Shown here: in pieces, positions 11,201 to 21,899 of the stretch
Numbering within the stretch: position 1 is the stretch's first letter
How the letters are laid out: each line of letters begins with the position of its first letter
From: Phlyctochytrium arcticum
Lineage: Eukaryota; Chytridiomycota; Chytridiomycetes; Chytridiales; Chytridiaceae
Length of the DNA stretch: 64,000 nt
NCBI GenBank assembly: GCA_025602905.1
Contig: JAHLKI010000039.1
Coordinates: 124,001 to 188,000, forward strand
Direction: 5' to 3'
Translations under genes and position numbers: made by a program
The notes under the pieces: generated by a model
What the model was told of the DNA's origin: nothing
What the model saw: the letters and a program-made list of their open reading frames with translations, nothing else
The model's database searches: none

Positions 11201-12946
11201 CGAACGTGAAAGTAAAGGTGCGTTCCGAGCTGGCGACTCTGCAGAATCTGCAGCTAATGTTACCACAGCATATGCCGAGCGCCTCGGGCTGGAAATAGAT
11301 TGGAACAGTTGTATTCTTCTGTCCCCAGACAATGGAGAAACACCTGGGTACTTGGAACTTCATGACATGAAAGCCAAATTACCGCGGGGGGTCGACAAGA
11401 TCCGTGATCACATCCAGAATGTGGACGATGTACCGCTACATGTATCGCTATTCGCAGAATGTTCGCCGTCCTCGGTCCGAGAAATGGTAAAGATATTTCA
11501 AGAGTACGGGGAAGTTGTCTGTTGCATTGGCAGTTCGCTGAATGAAATGAACGTGGAGTGCTTTGCGCTGGTGAGCTATGACATCAGTTGATATGTACCT
11601 GTTGCCTTACTCAAAGATATTTGATAGGCGGATGTCAGTATCGCCATCGACCCATTGAGCATACTGAAAGCTCGGAACCACTCTTTAACCGGCCCACTCT
11701 CTCCATTCCATGTGGGGGCTGGCCTCACATCCCTACCATGCGCATTCTCGTTGCACAACGACACGAGCGTGTACAGTCTCACCCAACTCATTCGGGAAGC
11801 GCGAACAATTGCCGATAATGGACGGCAGGTAAAGAAGCAATCTATGTGCAGTCAGTCTCGAATACCAAATATTAATGGGAAGCTGAAGGCATTTCTGTTC
11901 TATATTGCTGCGCAAACGTCCCTCTGCGTGATCATGCTTCTCTCTTACTGCTTGCTGCTTCCACCCATTTTTCAAGGATATCAACTCCTGTTTCTTCTTT
12001 GGATAATTCTTCCGATCCTCTCTCTGTCATTTGTGTTCTCGCCACACGACCCAAAAGTAATGACCATGATGCCAAGTAGGTGAACTTCTGGGGATACAAA
12101 CTCTTTAGACTAACGTCCTTCTAAGTCAAAAATCTGGACCACCTGAGCTCCCGCTGGCGATTCTTGGTCTACTTCCTAATCAGATTTTCCGTCGTGATCC
12201 TGCTTTCCCTAGTGCTGTTTGCCATGTGAGCATGTGCTTTTACACCTTACGAACAAGTCCGGGAACCTGATGTTTTATGCCATCTATAGATCCCTTGCAG
12301 AGTACAGTGACGAGGTAGAAGCCACTGCAACCGATATATTGGGCAACTTTGGGGGCGATCAGTGGAATCAGTGGACCGAGCGCGAACAATGGGCGCTACT
12401 CTACGCTCAAAACAGTGTAATGTATTTCTGGGTCTACATAATGGGTGAGCACTTGCACATATTAGGCCCTCTTTCCACCCTACTAATGCCCTCAGCTAGT
12501 ATGCATTTCGGCAACTTTCCTGCATCGCACGCAAAGTATACGAAAGTTCCGCCCGTATCGCAACAAAGTATGGCTTCTGGCATGTGTAGTATGGTAATGC
12601 CCGCGTACCTCCTTTACTGGACGAATGTGTGCTAAATATTGTCCTATGTTAGTTTGTCACTTCAAACCGTCTTCACGGCCCTGTCACTTGGTGCCCCGCC
12701 TTCACATCCTTACAAGCTCTCAGTGCTTCCGTGGTGGATGTACTTGACGGCATTCGTGCTGGCTCCACCAGTATGCGTCAGTGTTCAAGAGATTGTGAAG
12801 AAGCATGACAAGCGCGAATGGGAAAAATTTCAGAAACGAAGCAAGCTGGAATTCAACACGAAGCTGTAAGTCTCCAATGACAAGTGATGGTAACAATAGC
12901 GTGGGAACTTATGAAACATACTAGCGGAATGCATTCACCACTGTGA
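8278..12946 (+). CDS. TMEM94: TMEM94-like degenerate P-type ATPase, 1230 aa, 18 exons
   Basis: Homologue of TMEM94/ERMA, a P-type-ATPase-like ER membrane protein linked in animals to magnesium loading. The 18 exons (8278-8417, 8477-8541, 8598-8869, 8932-9652, 9703-9839, 9897-10024, 10082-10215, 10279-10455, 10505-10602, 10658-11062, 11133-11570, 11628-11828, 11883-12075, 12126-12225, 12290-12444, 12500-12593, 12653-12865, 12925-12946) close in frame. Two membrane helices near residues 70-120 precede an actuator-like segment (LPFNLVVEDDIVQMAYGDV); another pair follows (LFWIVLGISF, LLPLVIPTLYI). The phosphorylation motif is D-R-E-G-T instead of DKTGT. Next come LKPLGLNMLLN, CTDFWNG, the family block AKLPRGVDKIRDHIQNVDDV and C-terminal helices, ending TKLGMHSPL. 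Several small exons rest on splice signals plus remembered family conservation. Confidence 0.9.
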
Positions 12947-13575
12947 TCGTAAAGCTTCGTTGCTTGTCAAATTTTTGGTACAGAAACTCGGAAATATATT
13001 TAATTTCAAAAGGAAATGAGGCCGCGTGTACGCTGTGGGGGGGTCGTATTGAGGATGCTAGCATTGTTGCCACACCTTTCGTGCTTCTGATTCATTTCTC
13101 GCAGCACCCCACTTACCGTGGGGACAGTTGGCTTGCTTCAACCTGTAAATGTCTTCGGAACTCAAGTATCCTCGGCCGACAGTGACTTTGGTCCCATACT
13201 TGCTGGCACTCTACATTTGATTGCAGGTCCAGATCCGATCGCGCTGCTAAAACATCAGTTTCGTATTGTTCACAGCAAATCCCTTCTAATAGCCTCCGAT
13301 TCAAGCCGATGCTGAACATCTCGTCCCAGATACATAAAAGGTCATTACAAATGCGGAAATTAAATGCGTGAAAAAAACACTCATTTTTGGTGTATGTACG
13401 CCTGGCCCATGTCGATAATACGCCGAAATGGCTGAAAACGGGTGAATACTGACACCTTTTCAACTCTTTTTATTACCAAAAATTACACCCCTTGTTATAA
13501 AGCTCAACGAATGCGTGGCGAGTGGAGTTTAACCCGAGATGGGATTCGTCTCAGACTCCGAGTTTTATCATATAC
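12947..13575. other. intergenic, no gene seen
   Basis: About 630 bp with overlapping short frames on both strands and no family resemblance. Possibly decayed sequence belonging to the Crinkler relic that follows. Confidence 0.4.
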
Positions 13576-13764
13576 TTATTCTTTGTCAGCGTAGACGAGG
13601 AGACTTCCAGCCGCCACATCCTTCAAAGAAGAGGCATCTGCCTACTTCGCCTTCACCGCTTTGCGAAGATGGGCTATGTTCGAACCTTCCGAGACAAGAA
13701 CAGATGTAACTCTTCCCGTCAATGGTTTGCCCTCCGCATTGGCGAGTTGAAACCAGACATCCAT
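13576..13764 (-). pseudogene. relic of a Crinkler-type N-terminal domain
   Basis: Reading the minus strand from the ATG at 13764, the frame starts MDVWFQLANAEGKPLTG and continues through an AHLRKAVKAK-like helix. It meets an in-frame TAG at 13642-13644 and runs on past it to a TAA at 13576. This matches the general pattern of the ubiquitin-like N-terminal domain of Crinkler (CRN) proteins, which are abundant in chytrids and oomycetes: short strand, polar turn, then a helix of the KAIKA type. No effector-type C-terminal domain follows. The stop and the missing remainder make it a fragment. Assignment is by recognised pattern only; it could be another ubiquitin-like fold. Confidence 0.5.
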
Positions 13765-13953
13765 CGTGGGCCTAGCCAATTGTAAAATGTGTGTGTTGAC
13801 ATTGCCAACCGCCGTCTGTCATGAGCGACTGTCAAGACAGCTGTCAAAAAGATGCTGGGGTCCATCCGTCCAGAAGGTCGGACAGATCGCGTTGCGTTGC
13901 GAGAAACTCGCTTCGCGAGCAAGACGCGGACGACTTTATGAAGACCAATACTA

Positions 13954-16639
13954 ATGTCACACTATCTTGCTTCCGCATCACTGTCACTGCGATTATGGCA
14001 AATTGAATCCAACTCTGGACCGGTCCGGGATACCTCCCACAGTCTCATTGCGGCCGCCACACCACCCGACAAGTCTGTTCTCAATGATGTCTGTTGGACG
14101 GCCGACAACAAGTATATAGTAGCAGCAACGTCTACATCACTATATGTACACGATCGAGCAGGCGTTATCAAGTCCATAATACCAGCTGGCATCCAGGAGG
14201 AAGTTCGGACTGTGGCAACCGGAAATACAACAGCAAGGCGCTTGTATTATGGCGGAGAGGGGCGAACTGTTCGTGTTTGGGACATCAAGGACAACAAAGC
14301 TGTCGGGGCTCTGAAGGTATGGGAGCGTTGTGCAGTATTTGTTCTCTTTCCGTTCTAGAAAAAAGTGACGCCAACATCAGAAGGCAACCTCTAGGGACAT
14401 ACAGCAGCCATAACTTCAATCGCATGTTCTGCAGATGATCAACGCTGTGCGTCCGCCTCCACATCCGCTGATGTACTTATTCACTCGCTCCGACATGGTG
14501 GGACGACCATGTTATCGTCACCATTCAAGCAGGTCAGCTCTTTACCTACTCTCCTTGCAGACCCCACGTAGCTTACCACCTTCAATAGTGCGTCAACAAA
14601 GTCGCGTTTTCCTGGTCAAGAAAATCGCTACTAGGGGCAGCATGCGATGATGGGTCTATTGCCATATGGGATGTGGATAGCAAATCGGACCCTGTCCGTC
14701 ACATCAAGGATGCCCACAATGCGCCGGTCAAGGATTTCATCTTTGCGCCCACATTGCGTCGCATGTTTTGTTCAGCTGGATTGGACAAGATGGTTCGCTG
14801 TTACGACACTGCGTCCGCAAGGTATACCCTCCATTCAGCAGTCTTTCTTTATGTGATTTTGATGTTTGCTGTCCAGCGCGGTGCAAACCTATAATGTTGG
14901 CGTTCCATTGACTTGTCTCAGCATGAGGGATGATAATACCTTTGCCATAGGCACGGTACAAGGTTGGTTGAAAGTTCAATTCCAGGGCCAAAAATATTCT
15001 GATTCCTTTGCATTACAGGATCTGTTCTCATTTATGATATTCGAATGAAAGGTGTAATTATTAGTCTACAACACGCGTCAGAACGTCACCCTATCAATGC
15101 TGTTGCATTCCAAGACGTGAAGGTATTAAAGTCTTTGGTGATGCGTTTGTTAAAGTATACGAAATTAACTGTAATACCAGCGAGTGACCCCGAAAACAAG
15201 CACTGATTCCCTAGTCCTGAACAATGTTCCCGCACCGAAAGCAACGACAGCTAGATCCATATCTGAGTCAGCCCTCGGACGCCAGGTTCCCACAGAGAAA
15301 TCCATGCGAGATCCACTTGCGAGGCTGCAGAGTAATGCCGTTATGAGCATGTTCAGTCCCGTTAAGCGTGCTGCATCTTCCACTAGTACGCTTGACCACG
15401 TAAAAGATGGCATGACTGGTACTACTGACCATGTTCAAGATGGGGAACAGAATATGCCCAGTACCGGCAACCTAAAGGAGCAACAGACTGTACGAGAAGA
15501 GCCTCCGCCAGAGCCTGTAGTAGTTATGGTGCTCAAAGAAGCAGATGAGAATGCAAAGTCTTCGGTGCGGCCTGTACTGGCAACGACCCAAGTTCCAGAA
15601 GTCATTCCCCAAAAGGCAAGAACAGTACAGTCCCTCCTCGGAGGGTCGTCGATAGATAATATGTTTTCCCCGCTAGCTTCGCGCGACAATCGAAATCCGC
15701 TTACAAAGTATATGGCCGGCGCCCCCACGGAGGATAGACAAACCACTCGGCCATCATTTTGGGATCGGATGTCGTCCGAAACAGGGCGAACCCGAGATGA
15801 AGAGGAACGAAAGGAGCAAGGATCATCGCAAAAACTTGAAAGTTCTGACAAGCTGCCAATTCAAGATGAACGCCAGGAAGCGGAGAAACCCACACCTTTG
15901 ACCACGTACGACGGATGGATGTCCGCTTCCACAAAAGAGGATACCGCTGAGGACTTTTTGCGGAAACAACTTACCCAACGCGTCGCGCAGCGTCTATCGC
16001 GAACACCATCATTTACCGGGGACACTGGTCCGGCCGCCGACCCTCCTTCAGCGCATACTGACAATGTTCACAACGGGGTACCGGAACCAGTTCCCAGCCC
16101 GAACAGAAGTCCCCGAACGAGAAAAAGTCTTTCGAAAAACGATGGCATCTCCATTGCCGATGAACAACATAGCAGTGCCAATAAAATCGAGACACCCGCT
16201 TTCACCACGCAACCACCTCACGTCAAGGAAGCTCCCATGCAAACCGCTGGCGGTTTGGTAGGAGCTGGAGACATAATATCAACTGCGTCCCCTCCCAATT
16301 CTGGTCTGGATATGCAAAAACATTCACAATTCTCTGTCGATCAGCGATCCTCTTTCCAGTACCAAGTCATACAGAATGTTGTGAACGATTGCTTGGACGA
16401 CTTTAGGTCCCAGATAAGAGCCGATGTTCAGAACATGCACCTGGACTTGATTCGACAATTTTGGATACAAAAGGTAGGATAGCTTGCTTGGTTGCATTCT
16501 CTTTACGAAATATAAGTATTGATGCCTTTTCCAGAACGAAATCGAAGAGCTAGTTCGAGAAAACTCCCCCAACGCAGCTTTGATAGAGGAATTGCATCAG
16601 TTACGTGAAGAAAATGAGCGATTGAGGCACACATATTAG
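13954..16639 (+). CDS. NEDD1: NEDD1-like WD40 protein, 773 aa
   Basis: NEDD1/GCP-WD family: a WD40 propeller that targets the gamma-tubulin ring complex to centrosomes and spindles through its C-terminal helix. Seven exons: 13954-14316, 14395-14532, 14589-14821, 14877-14962, 15019-15122, 15181-16473 and 16535-16639; the frame closes. WD repeats run to about residue 310 (ASASLSLRLWQIES, VRVWDIKDNKAVGALKGHTA, GSIAIWDVDS, GLDKMVRCYDT, GSVLIYDIRMKG). A long polar, disordered Ser/Thr/Pro/Glu-rich region follows. The last 75 residues are the diagnostic part: QVIQNVVNDCLDDFRSQIRA, LIRQFWIQ, then a coiled-coil end with LHQLREENERLRHTY. The C-terminal signature makes this family preferable to a generic WD40 call. 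Confidence 0.88.
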
Positions 16640-16708
16640 ATTAAGCGCCCATTCTTTGTACAGTTGTTATTATTTTATAGAATACGTTATGGGATCGTTA
16701 CAAGCATG

Positions 16709-17379
16709 TTATTGGCCTCTTGCGCGCTGAGCTGCTCTGACCCTGTCAGCGTGCTTTTGATCATCTTTACTAATTTCCAAAACGGTTTTATGCTTTAGGA
16801 AAAAGGCGTTCGGAAATCCGTAGACACTTCGGAACCAGGGTTCACCGGTAGACCACCCATTAGGAGTCTGTTGCTTCTGACCGGTTTCAACACTATCGCC
16901 GCCGATATCGCGAGTCTGATGCTCCACCTGCGTCGTCGAGCTACCTTCGGTATTTAGTGGTGGTTCAGAGCCGATGCATTCTTGGTATGGTGGTGGCTGT
17001 GATGCGTCGGGATGTCCTTTCTGATCTGAGCCATCAAATGTCGGCCCCGACTGTTGATGCAGTATTTGCTCTTGCTCAAGTTGCTCTTGATATTTTTGTG
17101 ATTCTGGGCGATTATCTTTTGCTGAATCAACCATCTTGATATCCGTCAAGTATTGTGCTTTTGATTTTTCGTGCAGGAGGACCACTTCTGATTCTTTACG
17201 TTTTAAACGTTCTTGCACACATGGGTTGGGACGGAGCAGGGACGGAGGCAGTGCTAAGTATGCCAAGTCAAGTGGCTCTATATCGATAAATAGAAAGACC
17301 AGAAGACCTCGTAGGTGCTAAATTTCAGGAGCATACTAAAGGTACATGAGTAAGAAGAGTGATCAAAATCACGGCTCAT
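16709..17379 (-). CDS. hypothetical protein, two exons
   Basis: Proposed exon 1 begins at the ATG at 17379 (MSRDFDHSSYS). A GTACCT...TACTTAG intron of about 85 nt joins it in frame to SLPPSLLRPNPCVQERLKRK. Exon 2 runs to a stop at 16709. The protein of about 190 aa is hydrophilic, with a basic helical N-terminal third, a Gln/Pro/Ser-rich middle and a compact C-terminus (WFRSVYGFPNAFFLKHK, then DRVRAAQRARGQ). No family recognised and no signal peptide or membrane helix. It converges on NEDD1, whose stop lies 69 bp away. Its start is only about 30 bp from the target-site duplication of the MULE, so the transposon sits in its promoter or 5' UTR. Exon 1 is uncertain. Confidence 0.55.
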
Positions 17380-17409
17380 CAAGGAGGATCAGATCAGCCA
17401 GCACTGGCC

Positions 17410-17418
17410 CGCTGTGGC
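17410..17418. repeat. MULE 1 target-site duplication, left
   Basis: CGCTGTGGC, identical to 20908-20916. Confidence 0.95.
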
Positions 17419-17517
17419 GGCGGCATCTATATCCATCCAGCGTTTGAGCTAATTCAATCCACAAGCCACATCATTTGACTAAAGTGGCAACATTTTTGCA
17501 CAGCCTCCGAGCTCCGC
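17419..17517 (+). repeat. MULE 1 left terminal inverted repeat
   Basis: 99 bp beginning GGCGGCATCTATATCC, the exact reverse complement of 20809-20907. Just inside it (17518-17590) are several GAGTCTGG/AGTCTCAG-type direct repeats with no counterpart inside the right TIR. Confidence 0.96.
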
Positions 17518-17896
17518 TCTCAGTCTCAGCCAGAGTCTCAGCGGCGCTCTGGAGTCTGGCAGGGAGTCTGGAGTCTGGACGGGCCTCAGCAGCCTCTGCA
17601 GGATCTGCTCTTGCCCACATAAGTCCACAGGGTGACAGGCTCTGGACTCAGGCTGTATCAAACGGAGTCTTGGATGTCTGCGAAAGGATCACGGGTATAT
17701 ATTCCACATATTGCACACAAACAATCGGCAGCATTTTTCAGCAATTCATGGGCATCTTTTTTGACTACGGGAATAAGCTATTTCAACTATAGAATAAACT
17801 ATAATATAGTGGAAGTAACACGCTGATGAAGTTGGCAATGAAGAAAATGATCCAGAGGGGGAGGGAACTAAACTAGCAAGCGGCGATATTCCTTGA

Positions 17897-20717
17897 CTAG
17901 ATTATTGAAGCGCCTGCACGTCCAGCAGCGCTGATCTGTCGGTAAGGGCAAACACTATGGTTTGCCGCATGTCCCTTCGCCTTCTCGCCTTCTCCCATTC
18001 GCCTGCACATGCTACACTCCGGAGCCTCTCGCCGAAGTGGCTGAATACTCACCACCGGAAGAATTGGTGTTGCTACTGCCATCGGCACAGGACCGGAGGA
18101 AGGGTTAGAATCTTTATCCATGGGTGATTGGGCCAAAGGTCCCGTGACTAATGCAGCGGCCGGGAGTTGCGAATTCGACGCAGAGCAGGTGGTTCGGACA
18201 TGTCCAGCCTGGCCGCAAATGCCGCAATGTCGGCTGCTTTGACGAACTTCCGATTCAACATGTTCTGCCGCGATTTTTCGTCGCTTGTTGCTCCGCTGGT
18301 GGTCTCGTCTAGCGATGCTGAAATTGGCGGTATTGGGCGGTTCCTGAACATCTGAAGGGCGGATCTCTCCGTCCGCATTCGCGGGGATAACTTGCTGTAA
18401 ATGCGACCGCCTTCGAAAGTCAGACATCTTCAACTTTCGCTGGTCCGGTCCCGAGATCATAGGTATCATTTCATGCGCGCAGGGAACTCCCAGAACAGTG
18501 CGATGATAACGAGAGCAAGGATCTAAAATCCCGCTCTCCCCCAGAATGCTCTCGGGATCGTCCTTTGCCTTGATAATCCTCTTTGCCCTGCGTCGCTGTT
18601 CATGCATAATGCGTATGATGTTCGGATACACATTTTGTACCACATCTTCAAAGAATCCATCACTCAGTATGAGACGAGGATGATTTTCGATGGCGGTATC
18701 CTTCGCTAGATTGTATTCTGTCAATTGGCGCTGACAGTTCCGTTTGATAGTATCATAGAGGGTGATAATGGTCGCATTGGCCGTGCCGTCCTGCTTGATG
18801 GTCGCCCAATGCATGCCCTCCGCCCGGGACGTGGCTGTAGCATTGCAATGAGCGAATTGGTGAAGGTGAAACGACGCCCAATGGTGTCGTCGCGGGTATT
18901 TGTTTTTCTTTAAGTATTCATAAGTGGCCTCGTCAACCTGGTCTTCCAGCTCGACCCATTGTTTCTCAAATTCTTCCTCGGTTGTCGCAGCTTCCAAATT
19001 GTTCCACTTGCTGAATTGAAGAGAAATCAGTGTATTTAGTGCAAACTCAATCAAATGTTCGATGTCAAATCCCATTACGCTACCACTTAAAGTCTTTGAA
19101 AGCTTCCATGTCGGGTTTATCGTCGTCGCCTTTAAAATTTTTCAAGCAATTTGTTTTGATATTTTGCCACAAATGCCATCGGCAAAGAATAATCAAGGTG
19201 TCGGGCCATTCGATTTTTATAGCATTCATAAACGCTTGGTCGCTGTCAATAACCACTACTGCTGGGGGTTTATCGAGCCGCTTCCCGATCTTGTTGACAG
19301 CAAGTTCATAATCTTGCTGGGTTTCAGCGACCATCAGCATGAACGCCCCGGAAAAAGAATGGTTCGTGTCGGTGATTCCAACTACATGCAACAAGGGCAT
19401 AGAGTGCCTATTTGTCCGATACGTGCAATCCATAATGAGCACGTCTCCAAATTTCTTCAATAACGTTCCCAGGTCCGCCTGAAGTACAAGAGAAATAAGA
19501 CATCAGGAACAGAAGAATGCGAACATGCGGTTGAAAAAATAAATGCGTTAGGACGTCTTCCTCATTCACAGTAACATCGGCAACCGTCCCATCCGTGACA
19601 GCTTGTGCTTCGAGCTCCTTAAGCAGGGCTGGAACAGGCATTTCGCCGCCAAGACGCTTCTCCATAGCCTTAGAACGGGCGTTCTGGATATCCTTCGGTA
19701 TGATGAGCAATTTGGGATATCGACGCCGAAGGTCGTCCACGACGTGCCGCAGACTTGATCCGCTAATCAAAGCATTTAGAGCCTCACTCATGATTTTGGG
19801 CGTTCGCGAGGCCTGGCGCGCTTGAGCAGATGTCAACAATGCAGAATGACTGAGTGGTCGATGGCCATTGTGTCCTGCTTGCGAGACGCGAATTTTCCAA
19901 TTCACTATCTTGAACTTGATAGTGCCATCTTCGCTTGTTGTTTCCTCGACTTCACCATGTAGAACAACACGATAGTTGCACCCACAACGCCTACTTTGGC
20001 GAGCCCGAAGAGGTACTCCTTCATCTTTGGGCTTGTATTCTCCTGCATAAGCGCAGGGACGGTGTACCTCCATCCGTTGCCCCGATTCGGGATGATTGAT
20101 AACTTTGGACGTTCCCAATGAAAAGCCATGCGACAAAACATGCTCATTAAGAGCTTCATTTGCGGCCGCAAAGGTTGGAAACGGGCCAGCAGGAGGCAAG
20201 GGTGGTGCCCACTCTGTCAATCAGACAAACCTCAGTAAACCCTCATTGGTCGGAAGCTTGTTTGTATGTACTTACCATTTGAGATCGTTTGGGTAATGAC
20301 CTCTGTGTCCTCATTGGTACCCAGTTCACTCAAGGGGTCCCGGATGCTCTCGGAAGTTGTGCTGCTGACCGATTCTTCTTGAGCCAAACTCACTTCGTTT
20401 GGCATTTGGGACTGAGCGTTAACTAACAACTCATCATCAGGCTCGCGAACCTAGTCCAGTTGGAAGTAAACAGATTAAAAACACGTTGTTTATAATGAGA
20501 ATCGGCACTTTCAACTCACCAAATCTACTGCAAGGTGATCAGGTTGTGGATTGCTCCGCACTCCTTTGTTGGATCCAAAAAGTCTCTGTTCGATCTTCTC
20601 AAAGCGCCCGTCGATGGTCCTCAGGATATCTTCATGTAAGGTTTTAAAAGCGCCTTCGATAGTGTGTTGGAGTGCGCTTTGTATTCCCTGCAAACTGTCC
20701 TGTAGATTGGGAATCAT
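17897..20717 (-). CDS. MULE transposase, intact, 856 aa
   Basis: Transposase of the Mutator/FAR1-related superfamily. Exons 20520-20717, 20276-20450, 19525-20213, 19084-19478 and 17897-19010 close exactly in frame. The N-terminus is a short coiled coil, followed by a FAR1/WRKY-GCM1-like DNA-binding region: HVLSHGFSLGTSK, RPCAYAG, SRRCGCNYR, then HNGHRPL. The MULE catalytic core follows: LIMDCTYRTNRHSMPLLHVV (first Asp), VVVIDSDQAFMNAI (second Asp), CRWHLWQNI, and the Glu in TSRAEGMHWATIK. A CCHC zinc knuckle (CGICGQAGHVRTTC) lies near the C-terminus, with a second Cys pair (CSMC) and His/Cys after it. All expected catalytic positions are present and no stop interrupts the exons, so it is potentially functional. 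Confidence 0.93.
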
Positions 20718-20808
20718 GTTTGATGCTTTCTATTGTGCACTGGAAAGATAAAGCAGCGAGGGATATCCAGCTTGAGCCGGACATCTGAACACGCTATCGG
20801 ACTTTCAG

Positions 20809-20907
20809 GCGGAGCTCGGAGGCTGTGCAAAAATGTTGCCACTTTAGTCAAATGATGTGGCTTGTGGATTGAATTAGCTCAAACGCTGGATGGATATAGA
20901 TGCCGCC
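20809..20907 (-). repeat. MULE 1 right terminal inverted repeat
   Basis: 99 bp ending GGATATAGATGCCGCC, the exact reverse complement of 17419-17517. It begins about 90 bp upstream of the transposase ATG, so it probably carries the transposase promoter. Confidence 0.96.
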
Positions 20908-20916
20908 CGCTGTGGC
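20908..20916. repeat. MULE 1 target-site duplication, right
   Basis: CGCTGTGGC, identical to 17410-17418. Confidence 0.95.
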
Positions 20917-21061
20917 CCGCTGGGATGTGGGTCGCCGCTGATGACAATGTTGCTGCGCAAGCACGTGTATCTTGTTAATTGAATCAGTCTCACCCAGCCC
21001 AGTCTCAGTATATAGTCTCAACCTTCACTGCGTTGTTATATCTGTTGCGACCTTCTGTATC

Positions 21062-21765
21062 ATGAATCGACGCCTGGGATCTACAGCCTTAAAAAGGCTC
21101 ATGGCCGAATACAAAGGTGTGCAAGTGCGATCTAATGTCCCGTAAAAGTTGAATTTGACCCGTATTTGTTTACACGCCAGAGCTTACAACCAATGCACCA
21201 GAGGGAATCACTGCGGGCCCAGTTACAGAGGACAATTTTTTCCTGTGGGAAGCCTTGGTGCAGTGAGTACCGATGCTGGATCGGTATCGCTCTATCTCCA
21301 GGACTCTGACATTTACATCCAGAGGTCCAGATGGAACACCATATGAAGGTGGTGTTTTTGCCTCGACAATAACGTTCCCAAAGGACTATCCTCTCTCCCC
21401 ACCCGTTATGAAATTCACCAGTCCCATGTTCCACCCCAATGGTAGGCAGTATTGTGCCTTCAGCAACTGCCCTCTTCTTTATTCACTAAATTGTGACACA
21501 TCGATCAATAGTTTACCCCGACGGCACTGTATGTATATCCATTCTCCACCCCCCTGGCGACGATCCAAATCAGTACGAACAAGCATCAGAACGCTGGAGT
21601 CCTGTGCAGAGTGTTGAGAAAATCCTGCTCAGTGTAGTAAGCATGCTTGCTGAACCAAATGACGAGAGCGGCGCAAATATCGAGGCGTCTAAAATGTGGA
21701 GGGAAAACCGCCAGCAGTTTGAAGAGATCGTACGGGCTAATACAATGCGGGCACTGGGTCTGTGA
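21062..21765 (+). CDS. UBC7: ubiquitin-conjugating enzyme, UBC7/UBE2G2 type, 169 aa
   Basis: E2 enzyme of the ER-associated degradation pathway; the family works with Hrd1/gp78-type ligases and Cue1. Exons are 21062-21116, 21181-21262, 21323-21441 and 21512-21765. Landmarks are the N-terminal helix ([15 protein letters not shown]), PEGITAGPV, the HPN motif (MFHPN), the catalytic cysteine in GTVCISILH, and the acidic insertion after it ([20 protein letters not shown]), which separates UBC7-type E2s from others. It ends MRALGL. The promoter is short: MULE 1 ends 145 bp upstream of the ATG, and a TATATAG sequence lies within that interval near 21010. Confidence 0.96.
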
Positions 21766-21899
21766 CAGGTTCGGAACAGGAACAAGTCCATAATTAGAAG
21801 GCTGAGGTGGTTGATCACCGACCGAAGAGCATGTACATAACCGTTGATCATTTACATTTGAATGGCCAAGCTTGGCCAATTGTTACTGCTGCCATCTAG

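Larger units (their letters stand above)
17419..20907 (-). mobile_element. complete Mutator-like element (MULE 1), 3489 bp
   Basis: Terminal inverted repeats of 99 bp (17419-17517 and 20809-20907), identical at every base by reading, enclose one spliced transposase gene on the minus strand. A perfect 9-bp target duplication, CGCTGTGGC, flanks it (17410-17418 and 20908-20916). Long TIRs plus a 9-bp duplication are hallmarks of the Mutator superfamily. The perfect TIRs, perfect duplication and intact transposase point to a recent, possibly active insertion. Confidence 0.97.

Noticed and set aside
19605..20300. Plus-strand frames inside MULE 1 as a possible second element gene
   Set aside because: They are antisense to the intact transposase exons and have no recognisable domains.
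20960..21060. AGTCTCA-type repeats upstream of UBC7 similar to those inside the left TIR of MULE 1, as if the element extended further
   Set aside because: They lie outside the perfect 9-bp target duplication, which fixes the element end at 20907. The similarity is short and low in complexity.
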